64,000 nucleotides of DNA, taken from positions 1,364,001 through 1,428,000 of the forward strand of contig NZ_CP059725.1 in the NCBI RefSeq assembly GCF_014117425.1, given 5' to 3'. Made by a program: the position numbers and the translations under genes. Positions 48,216-57,368 of this stretch are shown in pieces (the stretch's first letter is position 1; every line of letters starts with the position of its first letter). The DNA comes from Bartonella sp. HY038. GTDB taxonomy: Bacteria; Pseudomonadota; Alphaproteobacteria; Rhizobiales; Rhizobiaceae. Under the pieces are notes generated by a model. The model worked only from the letters and a program-made list of their open reading frames with translations, was not told where the DNA came from and ran no database searches.

Positions 48216-48647
48216 ATGCGTGATGCATTTATAGTATCTTTAAATATTTTTAAGAATAAGAATCTTGGTAAGGCTGTGGAATCTTTAGCACCCGGTTTTT
48301 TAGAGTTCTTTGCAGATTTACACAATGTTTCTGAAACAAAACTTGTACCTGTTTTTCGCTCAATGATGAAAGTTCGCTTAGACCAATTAAAAACAATCGA
48401 GCTTGACTTTAATCCAGGTAATATTGTGTATCGTCAAGTCCCAAATGGTAAGGTATTTGCATTATTTGCGTATATAACCCATGCCGTAATGGTGGATGAT
48501 GAGATTATTGACGATGATAGTGTTTCATTTGTCTTTAAGGCTAATGAGCGTTGGTATTTTGTTGATCTTGAAAATCCTATTAATATAGATGCTATAAAAG
48601 CAATTTATCCGCTATTCAAAGATATTGATTTTAACATTCAACAATAA
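48216..48647 (+). CDS. Hypothetical protein, possibly a secreted protein with a broken signal peptide
   Basis: The ATG at 48216 opens 143 codons with no recognised domain: a mixed alpha/beta protein (FLEFFADLHNVSETKLVPVF; later FKANERWYFVDLENPINIDA). The same frame continues upstream to a TAA at 48126 and encodes KNFVYILFVVLLFNA, a TAG at 48174-48176, then AFLADWDDRSKIE. This reads as a signal peptide and cleavage site interrupted by an amber codon, with no normal start codon. The intact ancestor was probably an exported protein; the present gene may be dead or give a cytoplasmic product. There is no ribosome site at 48216. Confidence 0.45.
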   Translation: MRDAFIVSLNIFKNKNLGKAVESLAPGFLEFFADLHNVSETKLVPVFRSMMKVRLDQLKTIELDFNPGNIVYRQVPNGKVFALFAYITHAVMVDDEIIDDDSVSFVFKANERWYFVDLENPINIDAIKAIYPLFKDIDFNIQQ

Positions 48648-48978
48648 GTCAAAAAGACCTTAAATACTTAATGCCTTCAATTGAACTGCATTATTATTTA
48701 AATGTATTTTAATAATCGATTTCAAACGGTGTCTGCCGAAGGTCTTATTGTTTGACGTTAAAAATGTAAAATTTATTAAATATTACTTGTACACCATTAG
48801 CCAATGTCGCTAAAAGTAACATTGAAAAATATATAATAGATATATGAATGTCCCTAATCCAACTTATAACCACCAATCCAGTTATGACAAAAGAGGAGGC
48901 GGATATTTAATTCAAGAATTTATATATCTGCTTAAGCTACAACAAAGCTAAAGAAAAAATCTGTAAATAGATTTTTAA
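48648..48978. other. Intergenic stretch, nothing recognised
   Basis: About 330 bp between the hypothetical gene and tRNA-Leu. AT-rich, with no significant open frame, terminator or repeat on either strand that I could support. Confidence 0.4.
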
Positions 48979-49063
48979 TGGTGCGGTCGAGAAGACTCGA
49001 ACTTCCACGGGTTGCCCCACAGCGACCTCAACGCTGCGCGTCTACCAATTCCGCCACGACCGC
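48979..49063 (-). tRNA. tRNA-Leu (anticodon GAG)
   Basis: Read on the minus strand, an 85-nt class II tRNA with encoded CCA. The acceptor stem is GCGGTCG with CGACCGC. The D-loop has the Leu-type GGAATTGGTAGACGC, the anticodon arm is CAGCG-TTGAGGT-CGCTG giving GAG, and a long variable arm (TGGGGCAACCCGT) precedes the T arm containing GTTCGAGTC. It decodes CUC and CUU. Confidence 0.97.
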
Positions 49064-49333
49064 ACGTGGTAGAAGCTAAAATAAATCAGCTAGCGGCGTG
49101 TAACAAATATGAAACAAGCTTACAAGTCCCTTTTTTAAAAAAAGTAAAATTGTCTCAACTTATTTAATGATTGCGATTAAATCACTGCCCATAATTATAG
49201 CATTTTCCATATCAGTTAAAAAACGATCATTGGGCAGGGGCTTATTATATTCAAAGCTTACAGCATAGTTTAACTAACCAAGCTAAGACTATGCGTATAA
49301 ACCAATTTCATTTAGCTGATTTTTTTATAAAAA

Positions 49334-49801
49334 TTAGCGTCCGCGATAAGGTGGCACACCTTGATCGGGAATCCAAACGCCATCAGGGGAGTTGCCGGTT
49401 TGCCAAAATACATCAATTGGGATTCCGCCTCGTGGATACCAGTAACCGCCAATACGTAACCATCTTGGTGACAACAGGTCAACCAAACGTCTTGCGATAT
49501 GAATAGTGCAATCTTCGTGAAAAGCACCGTGATTACGGAAGGATCCCAAAAATAATTTTAACGATTTGCTTTCAACCAACCATTGATCTGGAACATAATC
49601 AATTACAATATGGGCAAAATCGGGTTGGCCGGTTATCGGGCAAAGTGAGGTAAATTCCGGAATTGTAAAGCGAACATTATAGGAAATATCAGCTTGAGGG
49701 TTTGCAACTTTTTCTAAAATTGCCACCTCTGGTGAAGTTGGTAGGATATTGTCACCACCGAGTTGGGTTAAGCCTTGATAAATATTAGTTGTACCAGTCA
49801 T
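49334..49801 (-). CDS. queF: NADPH-dependent 7-cyano-7-deazaguanine (preQ0) reductase
   Basis: QueF reduces the nitrile of preQ0 to the aminomethyl group of preQ1, the last free-base step of queuosine synthesis. The 155-residue product is the short (type I, B. subtilis-like) form. Catalytic Cys54 is in [13 protein letters not shown] with Asp61, and the NADPH motif [20 protein letters not shown] follows. The frame is open to 49813 through a TTG, but the ATG at 49801 has GGAG seven bases before it. It lies 77 bp after queC on the same strand, so it is probably under the same preQ1 switch. Confidence 0.95.
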   Translation of the reverse strand: MTGTTNIYQGLTQLGGDNILPTSPEVAILEKVANPQADISYNVRFTIPEFTSLCPITGQPDFAHIVIDYVPDQWLVESKSLKLFLGSFRNHGAFHEDCTIHIARRLVDLLSPRWLRIGGYWYPRGGIPIDVFWQTGNSPDGVWIPDQGVPPYRGR

Positions 49802-49878
49802 GAAATTCTCCAAGCAAAATGGCTTTTTCTATGAAATTTGGGGCATATAAATTGGAATATAAGCGGCTTTAGCCCGTT

Positions 49879-50568
49879 TTAATGTCTCAATTCAATTTGC
49901 GTTTTCCAAAAATTATCATCAAAATATAGGGTAGGGTCTTCAACGCCCGCACAAAAAAACGCTTCGCGCCGCTCTACGCAGGTACCACAACGCCCGCAAT
50001 GCTGTTCCAACCCCTTATAGCAAGACCACGTTTCAATAAAAGGCGTGTTTACCTTACTACCAAGTGAAACAATATCTGCCTTGGTCTTTTGTACAAAAGG
50101 AGCATAAAGGCCGACACTGCCCTCTAGTGAATAGTTTTCCATCGCAGCAAAACTATTGATAAAATCTGCCCGGCAATCAGGATAGATAAAATGATCGCCG
50201 CCATGCACAGCCAATGCCACTTGATTTGCACCTTTGGCACTTGCTAAGCCAAAAGCAATGCTTAAAAAAATAGCATTACGGTTAGGTACGACGGTTATTT
50301 TCATGCTTTCTTCAGCATAATGACCATCGGGAACGCTAATATGACCGGTAAGTGCAGTATTAGACATCGCTTGCCCAATTGATGAAATATCAATTAAATC
50401 AAAGGGTACACCGAGCTTATCTGCACATAATTTTGCAAAAAACAGCTCTTTTTTATGTCTTTGCGCATAGTTGAACGAAAGAATACCATGAAGGTCTCCG
50501 CGTTCAGCTAAAATATAAGCTAAAGACACAGAATCAAGACCGCCAGAGCAGATGAGATAGGTTTTCAT
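49879..50568 (-). CDS. queC: 7-cyano-7-deazaguanine (preQ0) synthase
   Basis: QueC converts 7-carboxy-7-deazaguanine, ammonia and ATP to preQ0. The 229-residue product has the PP-loop SGGLDS at residues 8-13 and the family's DLIDISSIG and VPNRNAIFLSIAFG segments. The C-terminal zinc site has cysteines in WSCYKGLEQHCGRCGTC. The start ATG at 50568 uses the AAGG that forms the 3' end of a preQ1-I riboswitch, so translation is directly gated by preQ1. queD and queE are not in this window. Confidence 0.96.
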   Translation of the reverse strand: MKTYLICSGGLDSVSLAYILAERGDLHGILSFNYAQRHKKELFFAKLCADKLGVPFDLIDISSIGQAMSNTALTGHISVPDGHYAEESMKITVVPNRNAIFLSIAFGLASAKGANQVALAVHGGDHFIYPDCRADFINSFAAMENYSLEGSVGLYAPFVQKTKADIVSLGSKVNTPFIETWSCYKGLEQHCGRCGTCVERREAFFCAGVEDPTLYFDDNFWKTQIELRH

Positions 50569-50575
50569 AATTTGT

Positions 50576-50606
50576 CCTTGTTTTTACCGGGTAGGCTGCG
50601 ACCGGA
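50576..50606 (-). promoter_or_regulatory. preQ1-I riboswitch controlling queC-queF
   Basis: The minus-strand leader reads CCGGTCGCAGCCTACCCGG, then TAAAAACAAGG, then seven bases to the queC ATG. This closely follows the compact preQ1-I aptamer of the Thermoanaerobacter type: hairpin P1, a TCGCAG-like loop, an A-rich strand, and a tail whose AAGG pairs back to form the pseudoknot. The tail is also the ribosome-binding site, so ligand binding should hide it and switch translation off. Position directly before preQ0/preQ1 synthesis genes supports the call strongly. Confidence 0.88.
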
Positions 50607-50848
50607 ATTCAATTCTTATTATCAATAACTCTTGCATAAATCAAAGCTATCAATCATATATAACATGGCCTATATATGAATTTTCTGAAACTGTGAAGCT
50701 ATTTTAATAACATTAGCAAATGCTGTGGTAGTTTTTATAAAACATTAAAAATCTTCATAAGATATCCATCTTTGTCGAATATATGAGATGAATATCTATT
50801 TTCCCTATTTTACATTTAAAATGATAAGCTATAAAGCCGACCTTTTTA

Positions 50849-51907
50849 ATGTCCCAGATGCAGTTGATTATTATGACACTTTATGAGCGACCATTTGTAA
50901 AAACTTTTGCAGTTGCGCCTATGCTTGATTGGACAGACCGTCATTGTCGTTTTTTCCATCGTCAATTAAGTGCCAATGCGTTGTTATATAGTGAAATGGT
51001 GGTAGCGGATGCAGCTATTCATGGACCTAAAGAAAGATTGCTTGGCTTTAGTGGTATTGAGCATCCCATTGCGTTACAGCTCGGCGGTAGTGATCCGCAA
51101 AAATTGGCCTTGGCGGCAAAAATTGGTGAAGATTTTGGTTATGATGAAATAAATCTCAATGTAGGCTGCCCATCTGACCGTGTGCAATCGGGTACTTTTG
51201 GGGCATGCCTTATGCAGTCACCCGATATTGTTGCCACTGCCGTTGCAGCAATGAAACATGTCGTTTCTATTCCGGTTACCGTCAAATGCCGCATTGGTGT
51301 TGATGAACAAGATACTGAAACCGCGCTTAATGATGTTGCACGTCTTTCTATTGCTGCTGGTTGTGACGCGTTTTGGGTTCATGCTCGCAAAGCCTGGCTA
51401 AAAGGACTTTCCCCCAAGGAAAACCGTGATGTACCGCCGCTTGATTATGGGCGCGTTTATCGTTTAAAAAACAAATATCCCAATATATTTATTGGTATAA
51501 ATGGTGGTATTTCTAGCATTGAAGAAGCTACAAACCATTTGCACTATGTCGATGGTGTTATGGTTGGGCGCGCCGCCTATCAAAATCCAGCGCAATTAAG
51601 TCATGTTGACTATGTAGTTTATGATGAAGCCTATCGCGAAATTGACTTTGAAAGCATAATAGAATCAATGTGTATTTATACCGATGCCCATATTCGGGCA
51701 GGGGGGCGTTTATCGCATGTAAGTAAGCATATGGTGGGATTATTTCATGGTTTTCCAGGCGCAAGGCGTTGGCGGCAAATATTGTCAACCGATGCAACCA
51801 ATTATGATGCAACATCGAGCGTTATTAGAAAAGCCTTTGCCGCAGTAGATGTAAGCGGCATGCAAGAAAGCAAAGACAGTGAGAGCGGGGATACCAGTTC
51901 AAATTAA
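50849..51907 (+). CDS. dusA: tRNA-dihydrouridine synthase A
   Basis: A flavin enzyme that reduces uridines 20/20a in the tRNA D-loop. The 352-residue product has the TIM-barrel start VAPMLDWTDRHCRFFHR. The catalytic Cys120 is in NVGCPSDRVQSGTFGACLMQ, followed by VTVKCRIGVDE, FWVHARKAWLKGLSPKENRD and the FMN phosphate site GVMVGRAAYQNP, all typical of DusA. Two starts are possible, 50849 or the ATG at 50873 (MTLYERPF); neither has a clear ribosome site. It is divergent from queC. Confidence 0.95.
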   Translation: MSQMQLIIMTLYERPFVKTFAVAPMLDWTDRHCRFFHRQLSANALLYSEMVVADAAIHGPKERLLGFSGIEHPIALQLGGSDPQKLALAAKIGEDFGYDEINLNVGCPSDRVQSGTFGACLMQSPDIVATAVAAMKHVVSIPVTVKCRIGVDEQDTETALNDVARLSIAAGCDAFWVHARKAWLKGLSPKENRDVPPLDYGRVYRLKNKYPNIFIGINGGISSIEEATNHLHYVDGVMVGRAAYQNPAQLSHVDYVVYDEAYREIDFESIIESMCIYTDAHIRAGGRLSHVSKHMVGLFHGFPGARRWRQILSTDATNYDATSSVIRKAFAAVDVSGMQESKDSESGDTSSN

Positions 51908-51916
51908 TATTTTTGA

Positions 51917-51939
51917 CCGGTAAAATATCATTTTACTGG
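51917..51939. terminator. Bidirectional hairpin between dusA and gph
   Basis: CCGGTAAAAT (51917-51926) pairs with ATTTTACTGG (51930-51939), with one G-T pair. It overlaps the gph stop codon and lies between convergent genes. The stem is moderate and AT-rich. Confidence 0.5.
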
Positions 51940-52610
51940 CTAGCTAAAATACTATTCACCAATTCTGGGATGAGTTTATCGAAGTGGCTAATAATGTGAT
52001 TGGGCGCAAGCTGCGAAACAGGAACATTCGTATAGCCAAAATCAACAGCAATAACGGGAATTCCGGCTGATTTAGCAGCATTTATATCTGCAGCACTATC
52101 GCCAATCATAACTGCATGTTTTGGATCACCGGCAGCGGCTTCTATGGTTGATAAAATATGACGACCATCGGGTTTACGCCATGCAAAACTATCACCACCA
52201 CATATTGCACTATAATGGTTTTGCGGATCGATTGCGTTGATAATGCGTTTTGCAGCTTCTTCAAATTTATTGGTACAAATTGCAGTTAAAAAGCCAGCGT
52301 CTTCAAAGCGTTTAACAGCCTCTCTAGCACCGGGGAAATAAGTTGTTTTCCCCGGAATATGAGCCTTATAATGTTTTAAAAATATTGCCACCATTTCATC
52401 AAGCATGGCATCATCAAAAGCGATATTTTGTTCGCTTAAGGCGCGTTGAATCATCACGCGACCACCTTGCCCTAAAAATTGGTGCAAATCATCTAAATCC
52501 GCAGTTTTGTAGCCCTTTTCTTGTAAACAAAAATTTAAGCTATCTAGCAAATCAATAGCTGTTTGGGCAAGGGTTCCATCAAGATCGAATATAATAATAG
52601 GTTTAGCCAT
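51933..52610 (-). CDS. gph: Phosphoglycolate phosphatase (HAD hydrolase)
   Basis: A HAD-superfamily phosphatase that removes 2-phosphoglycolate formed in DNA repair or by other pathways. The 225-residue product has motif I IFDLDGTLAQT (nucleophile Asp9), motif II TAICTNK near residue 112, the motif III lysine near RKPDGRHIL, and motif IV VMIGDSAADINAAKSAG near 165. The cap domain contains FLGQGGRVMIQRAL. It directly follows trmFO (one base apart), so the two may be cotranscribed. Family members overlap in specificity, so the substrate is an inference. Confidence 0.88.
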   Translation of the reverse strand: MAKPIIIFDLDGTLAQTAIDLLDSLNFCLQEKGYKTADLDDLHQFLGQGGRVMIQRALSEQNIAFDDAMLDEMVAIFLKHYKAHIPGKTTYFPGAREAVKRFEDAGFLTAICTNKFEEAAKRIINAIDPQNHYSAICGGDSFAWRKPDGRHILSTIEAAAGDPKHAVMIGDSAADINAAKSAGIPVIAVDFGYTNVPVSQLAPNHIISHFDKLIPELVNSILASQ

Positions 52611-52611
52611 T

Positions 52612-54012
52612 TTATTTGCTTTCCTTTAACCAAATTTTCCAATCTTCTAAAGCGCGAGCACTCAATGCCATTTTCTTGGCGATGGTCTTTTCTTTCCCGC
52701 GCAGTCTTTTACCCTCTGGTTTTGGCACATCAATTGGGGGGAAAAGACCAAAATTTATATTCATGGGTTGGAATGAGCGCTTTCCACCCTCTTCCTCTAC
52801 CGAAATATGCCCGCCTGTAATATGATTTAACAATGCACCAAAGGCAGTGGTTAGCGGCGGCGGAGTAATCAATTTTTGAAGCTTTTCAGCCGCAGCAAAA
52901 CGCCCTGCAATATAACCAATTGCTGCAGATTCGACATAGCCTTCGCAACCAGTAATCTGGCCAGCAAAGCGTAAGTTTAAATTGCTTTTTAGGCGCAAAT
53001 AGGGATCCAATAATTGCGGTGAGTTAAGGTAAGTATTGCGATGCAAACCACCAAGGCGAGCAAATTCTGCATTTTCAAGACCTGGGATCATCCGGAAAAT
53101 TTGCGTCTGCGCTCCATATTTTAGTTTGGTTTGAAAACCAACCATATTGTAAAGCGTACCCAAAGCATTATCTTGGCGCAATTGGACAACGCCATAGGCT
53201 TTTATATCTGGTTGATGAGAATTCGTAAGCCCCATTGGTTTCATTGGGCCATGACGCAATGTTTCGCGGCCGCGCTCTGCCATTACTTCAATTGGTAGGC
53301 AACCATCAAAATAGGGGGTATTTTCAAAATCACGAAATTCCGTCTTTTCCCCATCAATCAAAGCGTCAATAAAAGCCTCATATTGGCCCTTATCTAAGGG
53401 GCAATTAATATAATCTTTACCATTACCACCAGGGCCAACCTTATCATATCGCGATTGATACCAACAAATATCCATATTGATACTGTCTTTATGAATGATC
53501 GGTGCAATAGCATCAAAAAATGATAAAGCAGCTTCATCGGTTGATGCTAAAATTGCATCAGCAAGGGCAGGCGAGGTGAGTGGACCCGTCGCTACAATCG
53601 TGCTACCCCATTCTTTGAGTGGTAAACCTACAACTTCTTCACGGCGAATTTCTATATTGGGATGATTAGACAATCGTTTGGTAACTTCTGCGGCAAAACC
53701 ATCGCGATCAACCGCCAATGCACTACCAGCAGGAACCTGATGAGCATCAGCTGCGCTCATAATTAAAGAACCTGCAAGGCGCATTTCAGCGTGTAATACG
53801 CCAACAGCATTGGTTTGACTATCATCAGAGCGGAAAGAATTTGAACAGACCAATTCAGCAAGATGGTCACTTTTATGAGCATCGGTTTCGCGGGTAGGGC
53901 GCATTTCATGTAAAACAACCTTTACACCCGCCTCTGCTGCGGTCCATGCAGCTTCAGAGCCTGCAAGACCACCACCAATAATATGCAAAGCCTGATTATC
54001 TAAATCTGACAT
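52612..54012 (-). CDS. trmFO: Methylenetetrahydrofolate-tRNA-(uracil-5-)-methyltransferase TrmFO
   Basis: A folate- and FAD-dependent enzyme that makes m5U54 in the tRNA T-loop, replacing SAM-dependent TrmA. The 466-residue product has the FAD-binding [20 protein letters not shown] near residue 10 and the conserved [20 protein letters not shown] with [26 protein letters not shown] and the late [16 protein letters not shown] motif are also present. The frame is open to 54033 through a second ATG, but the one at 54012 gives MSDLDNQ with AGAAAG upstream. gph follows one base later. Confidence 0.94.
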   Translation of the reverse strand: MSDLDNQALHIIGGGLAGSEAAWTAAEAGVKVVLHEMRPTRETDAHKSDHLAELVCSNSFRSDDSQTNAVGVLHAEMRLAGSLIMSAADAHQVPAGSALAVDRDGFAAEVTKRLSNHPNIEIRREEVVGLPLKEWGSTIVATGPLTSPALADAILASTDEAALSFFDAIAPIIHKDSINMDICWYQSRYDKVGPGGNGKDYINCPLDKGQYEAFIDALIDGEKTEFRDFENTPYFDGCLPIEVMAERGRETLRHGPMKPMGLTNSHQPDIKAYGVVQLRQDNALGTLYNMVGFQTKLKYGAQTQIFRMIPGLENAEFARLGGLHRNTYLNSPQLLDPYLRLKSNLNLRFAGQITGCEGYVESAAIGYIAGRFAAAEKLQKLITPPPLTTAFGALLNHITGGHISVEEEGGKRSFQPMNINFGLFPPIDVPKPEGKRLRGKEKTIAKKMALSARALEDWKIWLKESK

Positions 54013-54033
54013 TTTTATCTTTCTAACGTTCAA

Positions 54034-54514
54034 AATCTAAAAAAAGTGAACTCTTTAAACTTATTAAAAAACTTAAAGAGTTTAAGCCAACATTTTGATC
54101 TAAATATCAAATCAGAGCGATGACAAAAATACATTGCTATAAGCGATATCAATAATCACAGGTCAACGCTGCCCCACTATTTTAACAAGAGGTTTTTGTA
54201 ATTAGTTTCTGCAGCTTTAAACAAACCGATGATAGAGAGATTCTTTAAACGCTTCCGTCACTTCTGGCAAGTACCTAGTCTCGAGCGGGGCAATCACAAA
54301 GTCTTTAAAAATAGCAATAGGCTAGAGCTAAAGGCATTTGGCGTACAAGCTATTTCATGGCTCAAAGCTTCGTATATTAAAAGCAATATAAATATCACAT
54401 AAGATATATTATGGAACTTTTTATGATATCTTTATCGAAAAGACCATGTTTTGGTTTGAAAGATCGGTAATATGCTATAGATAGATAAAAACCCATTTAA
54501 TCAAGGATGTTATA
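54034..54514. other. Intergenic region with a possible coding remnant
   Basis: No intact gene. On the minus strand, around 54230-54330, a protein-like stretch is readable (IFKDFVIAPLETRYLPEVTE then AFKESLYHR) between stops. It may be a leftover gene end, but I cannot assign a family. The rest is AT-rich promoter-like sequence before bcp. Confidence 0.25.
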
Positions 54515-54988
54515 ATGTCAGACTTAAATATTGGTGATAAAGCACCTGAATTTACCTTGCCAGACGATAATGGTGATATGGTGTCTTTAAAGGAACTGCA
54601 AGGCAAGCCAGTTGTGCTTTATTTTTACCCTAAAGATGATACCAGCGGCTGTACGACAGAAGCTTTGGACTTTACCGCTCTTATTAGTCAATTTCGTGAT
54701 ATTGGCGTGCGCGTACTTGGGATTTCACCCGATAGCGTTAAAAAGCATGACAAATTTAAAGAAAAGCATCAGCTTGCTGTTGAACTATTAGCTGATGAAG
54801 AAAAGACTGTTTTGACTGCCTATGGTGTTTGGGTCGAAAAATCCATGTATGGACGCAAATATATGGGCGTAGAGCGTACAACACTTCTTTTAGATGCTAA
54901 TGGCACAATCGCTGAAATCTGGCGTAAGGTTAAAGTGACAAGCCATGCTGAAGCTGTATTGAAAGCAGCACAAGCGTTAGTTGCGTAA
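54515..54988 (+). CDS. bcp: Thioredoxin-dependent peroxiredoxin (Bcp/PrxQ)
   Basis: A thiol peroxidase that detoxifies peroxides using thioredoxin. The 157-residue product has the PrxQ layout: GDKAPEFTLPDDNGD at the start and the peroxidatic Cys46 in YFYPKDDTSGCTTEALDF. There is no second Cys five residues later (the position holds Ala/Leu), so this appears to be the 1-Cys form of the family or one using another resolving thiol. It is a single gene with a terminator. Confidence 0.93.
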   Translation: MSDLNIGDKAPEFTLPDDNGDMVSLKELQGKPVVLYFYPKDDTSGCTTEALDFTALISQFRDIGVRVLGISPDSVKKHDKFKEKHQLAVELLADEEKTVLTAYGVWVEKSMYGRKYMGVERTTLLLDANGTIAEIWRKVKVTSHAEAVLKAAQALVA

Positions 54989-55012
54989 CAAACACTTTTC
55001 TTGTAATTGGCA

Positions 55013-55048
55013 ACCTAATCCAGTTTAATTATATTGGATTAGGTCTTT
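55013..55048 (+). terminator. Terminator after bcp
   Basis: ACCTAATCCA (55013-55022) pairs with TGGATTAGGT (55035-55044), with a 12-base loop, followed by CTTT. It lies 25 bp past the stop. Confidence 0.7.
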
Positions 55049-55144
55049 ATGCTAGGTTGGCTTTTTATTGGTAATTCGCCAATAAATTAACGTTTTTTTA
55101 TGGCTTGCTATGCTTTGCTAGCAATGCATAAGGAACGTAAAATT

Positions 55145-55363
55145 ATGAAATTTGCTTTTATTTTAATAACCACCGCTATCATTTTGCCAAGCAACAGTTT
55201 TTCTTTTAAAAGCAGCATATTAGAGGGTGATATTAAACCCTATAGCCAACCCCTACCCGCAAAAACCAACTATATCGCTGCCAAAGAATCTGTCATTAAT
55301 CAAGATGACTATTTTGTTGATATTGATCCAATTATTACTGGCAGCCATGTTCTGCTTCATTAA
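55145..55363 (+). CDS. Small secreted protein of unknown function
   Basis: A 72-residue product with a signal peptide (MKFAFILITTAIILPSNSFS) and a short polar mature part containing NQDDYFVDIDPIITGSHV. An AAGGA site precedes the ATG at 55145; the frame extends upstream to 55100 without a better start. It lies 45 bp before the peptide-binding protein gene on the same strand and may be cotranscribed with it. I recognise no family. Confidence 0.55.
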   Translation: MKFAFILITTAIILPSNSFSFKSSILEGDIKPYSQPLPAKTNYIAAKESVINQDDYFVDIDPIITGSHVLLH

Positions 55364-55408
55364 TTCATTATTGATATTTTACGCATTTTTTAAATTTGGA
55401 TAATCGTC

Positions 55409-57295
55409 ATGTATAAGAGTTTTAAATTGGTTTTTAGCAGCAAATCAGGCCGATTATTATCCAGTTTTTTGGTTTTATTTTTTGCCAATTTATGCGTTGA
55501 TAACACGGTAAACGCCCAAGATAGCAATATCGCTACGGGGGTTGCCATGCATGGCGGTCCGCAATTAGCCAAAAATTTTGATCATTTTCCTTATGCTGAT
55601 CCCAATGCCCAAAAGGGCGGTAGATTGTCTTTTGGTGTTATTGGTACATTTGATGGGTTCAATCCTTTTATATTGCCAAGTATGCGTACAACAGTTCGCG
55701 GTCTTTTCGGCGATGAACAATTAGGATCCTTAGTATTTGAAAGTTTAATGGTGCGTTCACGTGATGAGCCATTCACCCTTTATGGGTTAATCGCCGATAG
55801 GGTTGAAATAAATGACGCACGAACCGAAGCAGTTTTTCATTTAAATCCTTTAGCAAAATTTCAAGATGGAGCACCTATAAGGGTTGAGGATATCATTTTT
55901 ACCATAGATCTGTTGCTTGAACATGGTCGACCACCGTTTATTAGTTACGCCAAGCGCATAAAGAAAATTGAAAAAATAAATGATCAAGCAGTACGGTTTA
56001 TATTTAATAATGACGGTGATCGAGAGCTACCTTTATTAATCGCTAGTGTTCTGCCAGTTTTGCCTGAACATGCTATTAACCGTGAAAATTTTGCAAAAAA
56101 TGGACTCACGCCTTTATTGGGGTCAGGACCATATAAAATTTTTCAATTTGATCAAGGGCAGCGCGTTATTTATAAGCGTGATGAAAATTATTGGGGCAAA
56201 GATCTAGCTGTTAACAAAGGGCTTAATAATTTTGATGAAATTCGCATTGATTATTATCGAAACGATAATGCTCGATTTGAAGCTTTCAAAAAAGGCATTC
56301 TTGATCTGTTTATTGAAGAACAACCTAATCGTTGGCGGTTAAGCTATGATTTTCCCGCAGTTCAAGAGGGAAAGGTTGTAAAAGAGGAATTTAAAACAGG
56401 CACGCCTGCTCCAATGATTGGTTTTGTGTTCAACACACGACGATCACTTTTTGCTGATAAAAAAGTGCGTTACGCTCTTTCTAGCCTATTGGATTTTGAA
56501 TGGTTAAATCGTAATCTTTTTGATAATCTCTATCAGCGCACCGAGGGATTTTGGGATGGTTCGGAGCTTTCATCAATAGGTAAACCGGCAAATGATTTTG
56601 AAAGGCAATTGCTAGCGCCCTACCCTGACTTGGTTAGCCAAGACATTTTAGATGGAACATGGCATCCGGCAAAAACGGACGCATCTGGAATTAACCGTTT
56701 TGGGGCGCAACAAGCTTGGCAAGAGCTAAAAAATTTAGGTTTTACACGTAAAGGAAATCAGATTTACACGCCATCTGGTCAGCCTTTTACTTTTGAAATC
56801 ATGACGCGCTCGATCGAAGAGGAAAAAATTGCCCTCGCCTATCAACGCTCACTCGCCCGTATTGGTATTACAGCTAAAGTACGCTCAATAGATGATAGTC
56901 AATATCAAACACGATTAGGCACTTTTGATTATGACATGATTATTGGTCGATTAAGTGCATCATTGTCCCCTGGTAATGAGCAAATACGCCGTTGGGCTTC
57001 ATCATCTCGTGATATGGAGGGCAGTTTTAATTATGCAGGCGTTGCTAATCCTGCAGTTGATATCTTGATAAAAACAATGCTAGAGGCACGCAGCAAAGAA
57101 GAATTTACCAGCAGTGTTCGCGCGCTCGACCGCGTGCTTATTTCAGGCTATTATTATTTGCCCCTATACCACCTTCCCCACCAATTAGTAGCGCGCCGAA
57201 ATTATGTAAAGCATCCCAATTATACTTCGCTTTATGGTTATCGTATCCCAGCTTGGTGGATAGATGAAAGCGAAAAAGCAAAGTTAAAAAAATAA
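55409..57295 (+). CDS. ABC transporter, oligopeptide-type periplasmic binding protein (YejA-like)
   Basis: A class C solute-binding protein (SBP family 5) of 628 residues. It has a signal peptide ending near VNA (about residue 36), then the YejA-type start HGGPQLAKNFDHFPYADPNA with AQKGGRLSFG. Later segments include LLGSGPYKIFQFDQGQRVIY near residue 235, and KVRYALSSLLDFEWLNRNLF near 352. The pairing of GTFDGFNPFILPS with TEAVFHLNPLAKFQDGAPI is typical of peptide, microcin C or murein-peptide binding proteins. No permease or ATPase genes follow, so it must work with components encoded elsewhere. Confidence 0.87.
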   Translation: MYKSFKLVFSSKSGRLLSSFLVLFFANLCVDNTVNAQDSNIATGVAMHGGPQLAKNFDHFPYADPNAQKGGRLSFGVIGTFDGFNPFILPSMRTTVRGLFGDEQLGSLVFESLMVRSRDEPFTLYGLIADRVEINDARTEAVFHLNPLAKFQDGAPIRVEDIIFTIDLLLEHGRPPFISYAKRIKKIEKINDQAVRFIFNNDGDRELPLLIASVLPVLPEHAINRENFAKNGLTPLLGSGPYKIFQFDQGQRVIYKRDENYWGKDLAVNKGLNNFDEIRIDYYRNDNARFEAFKKGILDLFIEEQPNRWRLSYDFPAVQEGKVVKEEFKTGTPAPMIGFVFNTRRSLFADKKVRYALSSLLDFEWLNRNLFDNLYQRTEGFWDGSELSSIGKPANDFERQLLAPYPDLVSQDILDGTWHPAKTDASGINRFGAQQAWQELKNLGFTRKGNQIYTPSGQPFTFEIMTRSIEEEKIALAYQRSLARIGITAKVRSIDDSQYQTRLGTFDYDMIIGRLSASLSPGNEQIRRWASSSRDMEGSFNYAGVANPAVDILIKTMLEARSKEEFTSSVRALDRVLISGYYYLPLYHLPHQLVARRNYVKHPNYTSLYGYRIPAWWIDESEKAKLKK

Positions 57296-57368
57296 AAATG
57301 GTTTTAGTTTTTATATTTAGTGCTTATATAACAAGCGATATAAAAGCCTATTCATTAAGAGGTTGTTT

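Noticed and set aside
49291..49506. 71-codon plus-strand frame overlapping queF
   Set aside because: It is antisense to queF, which is supported by catalytic residues, and has no features of its own.
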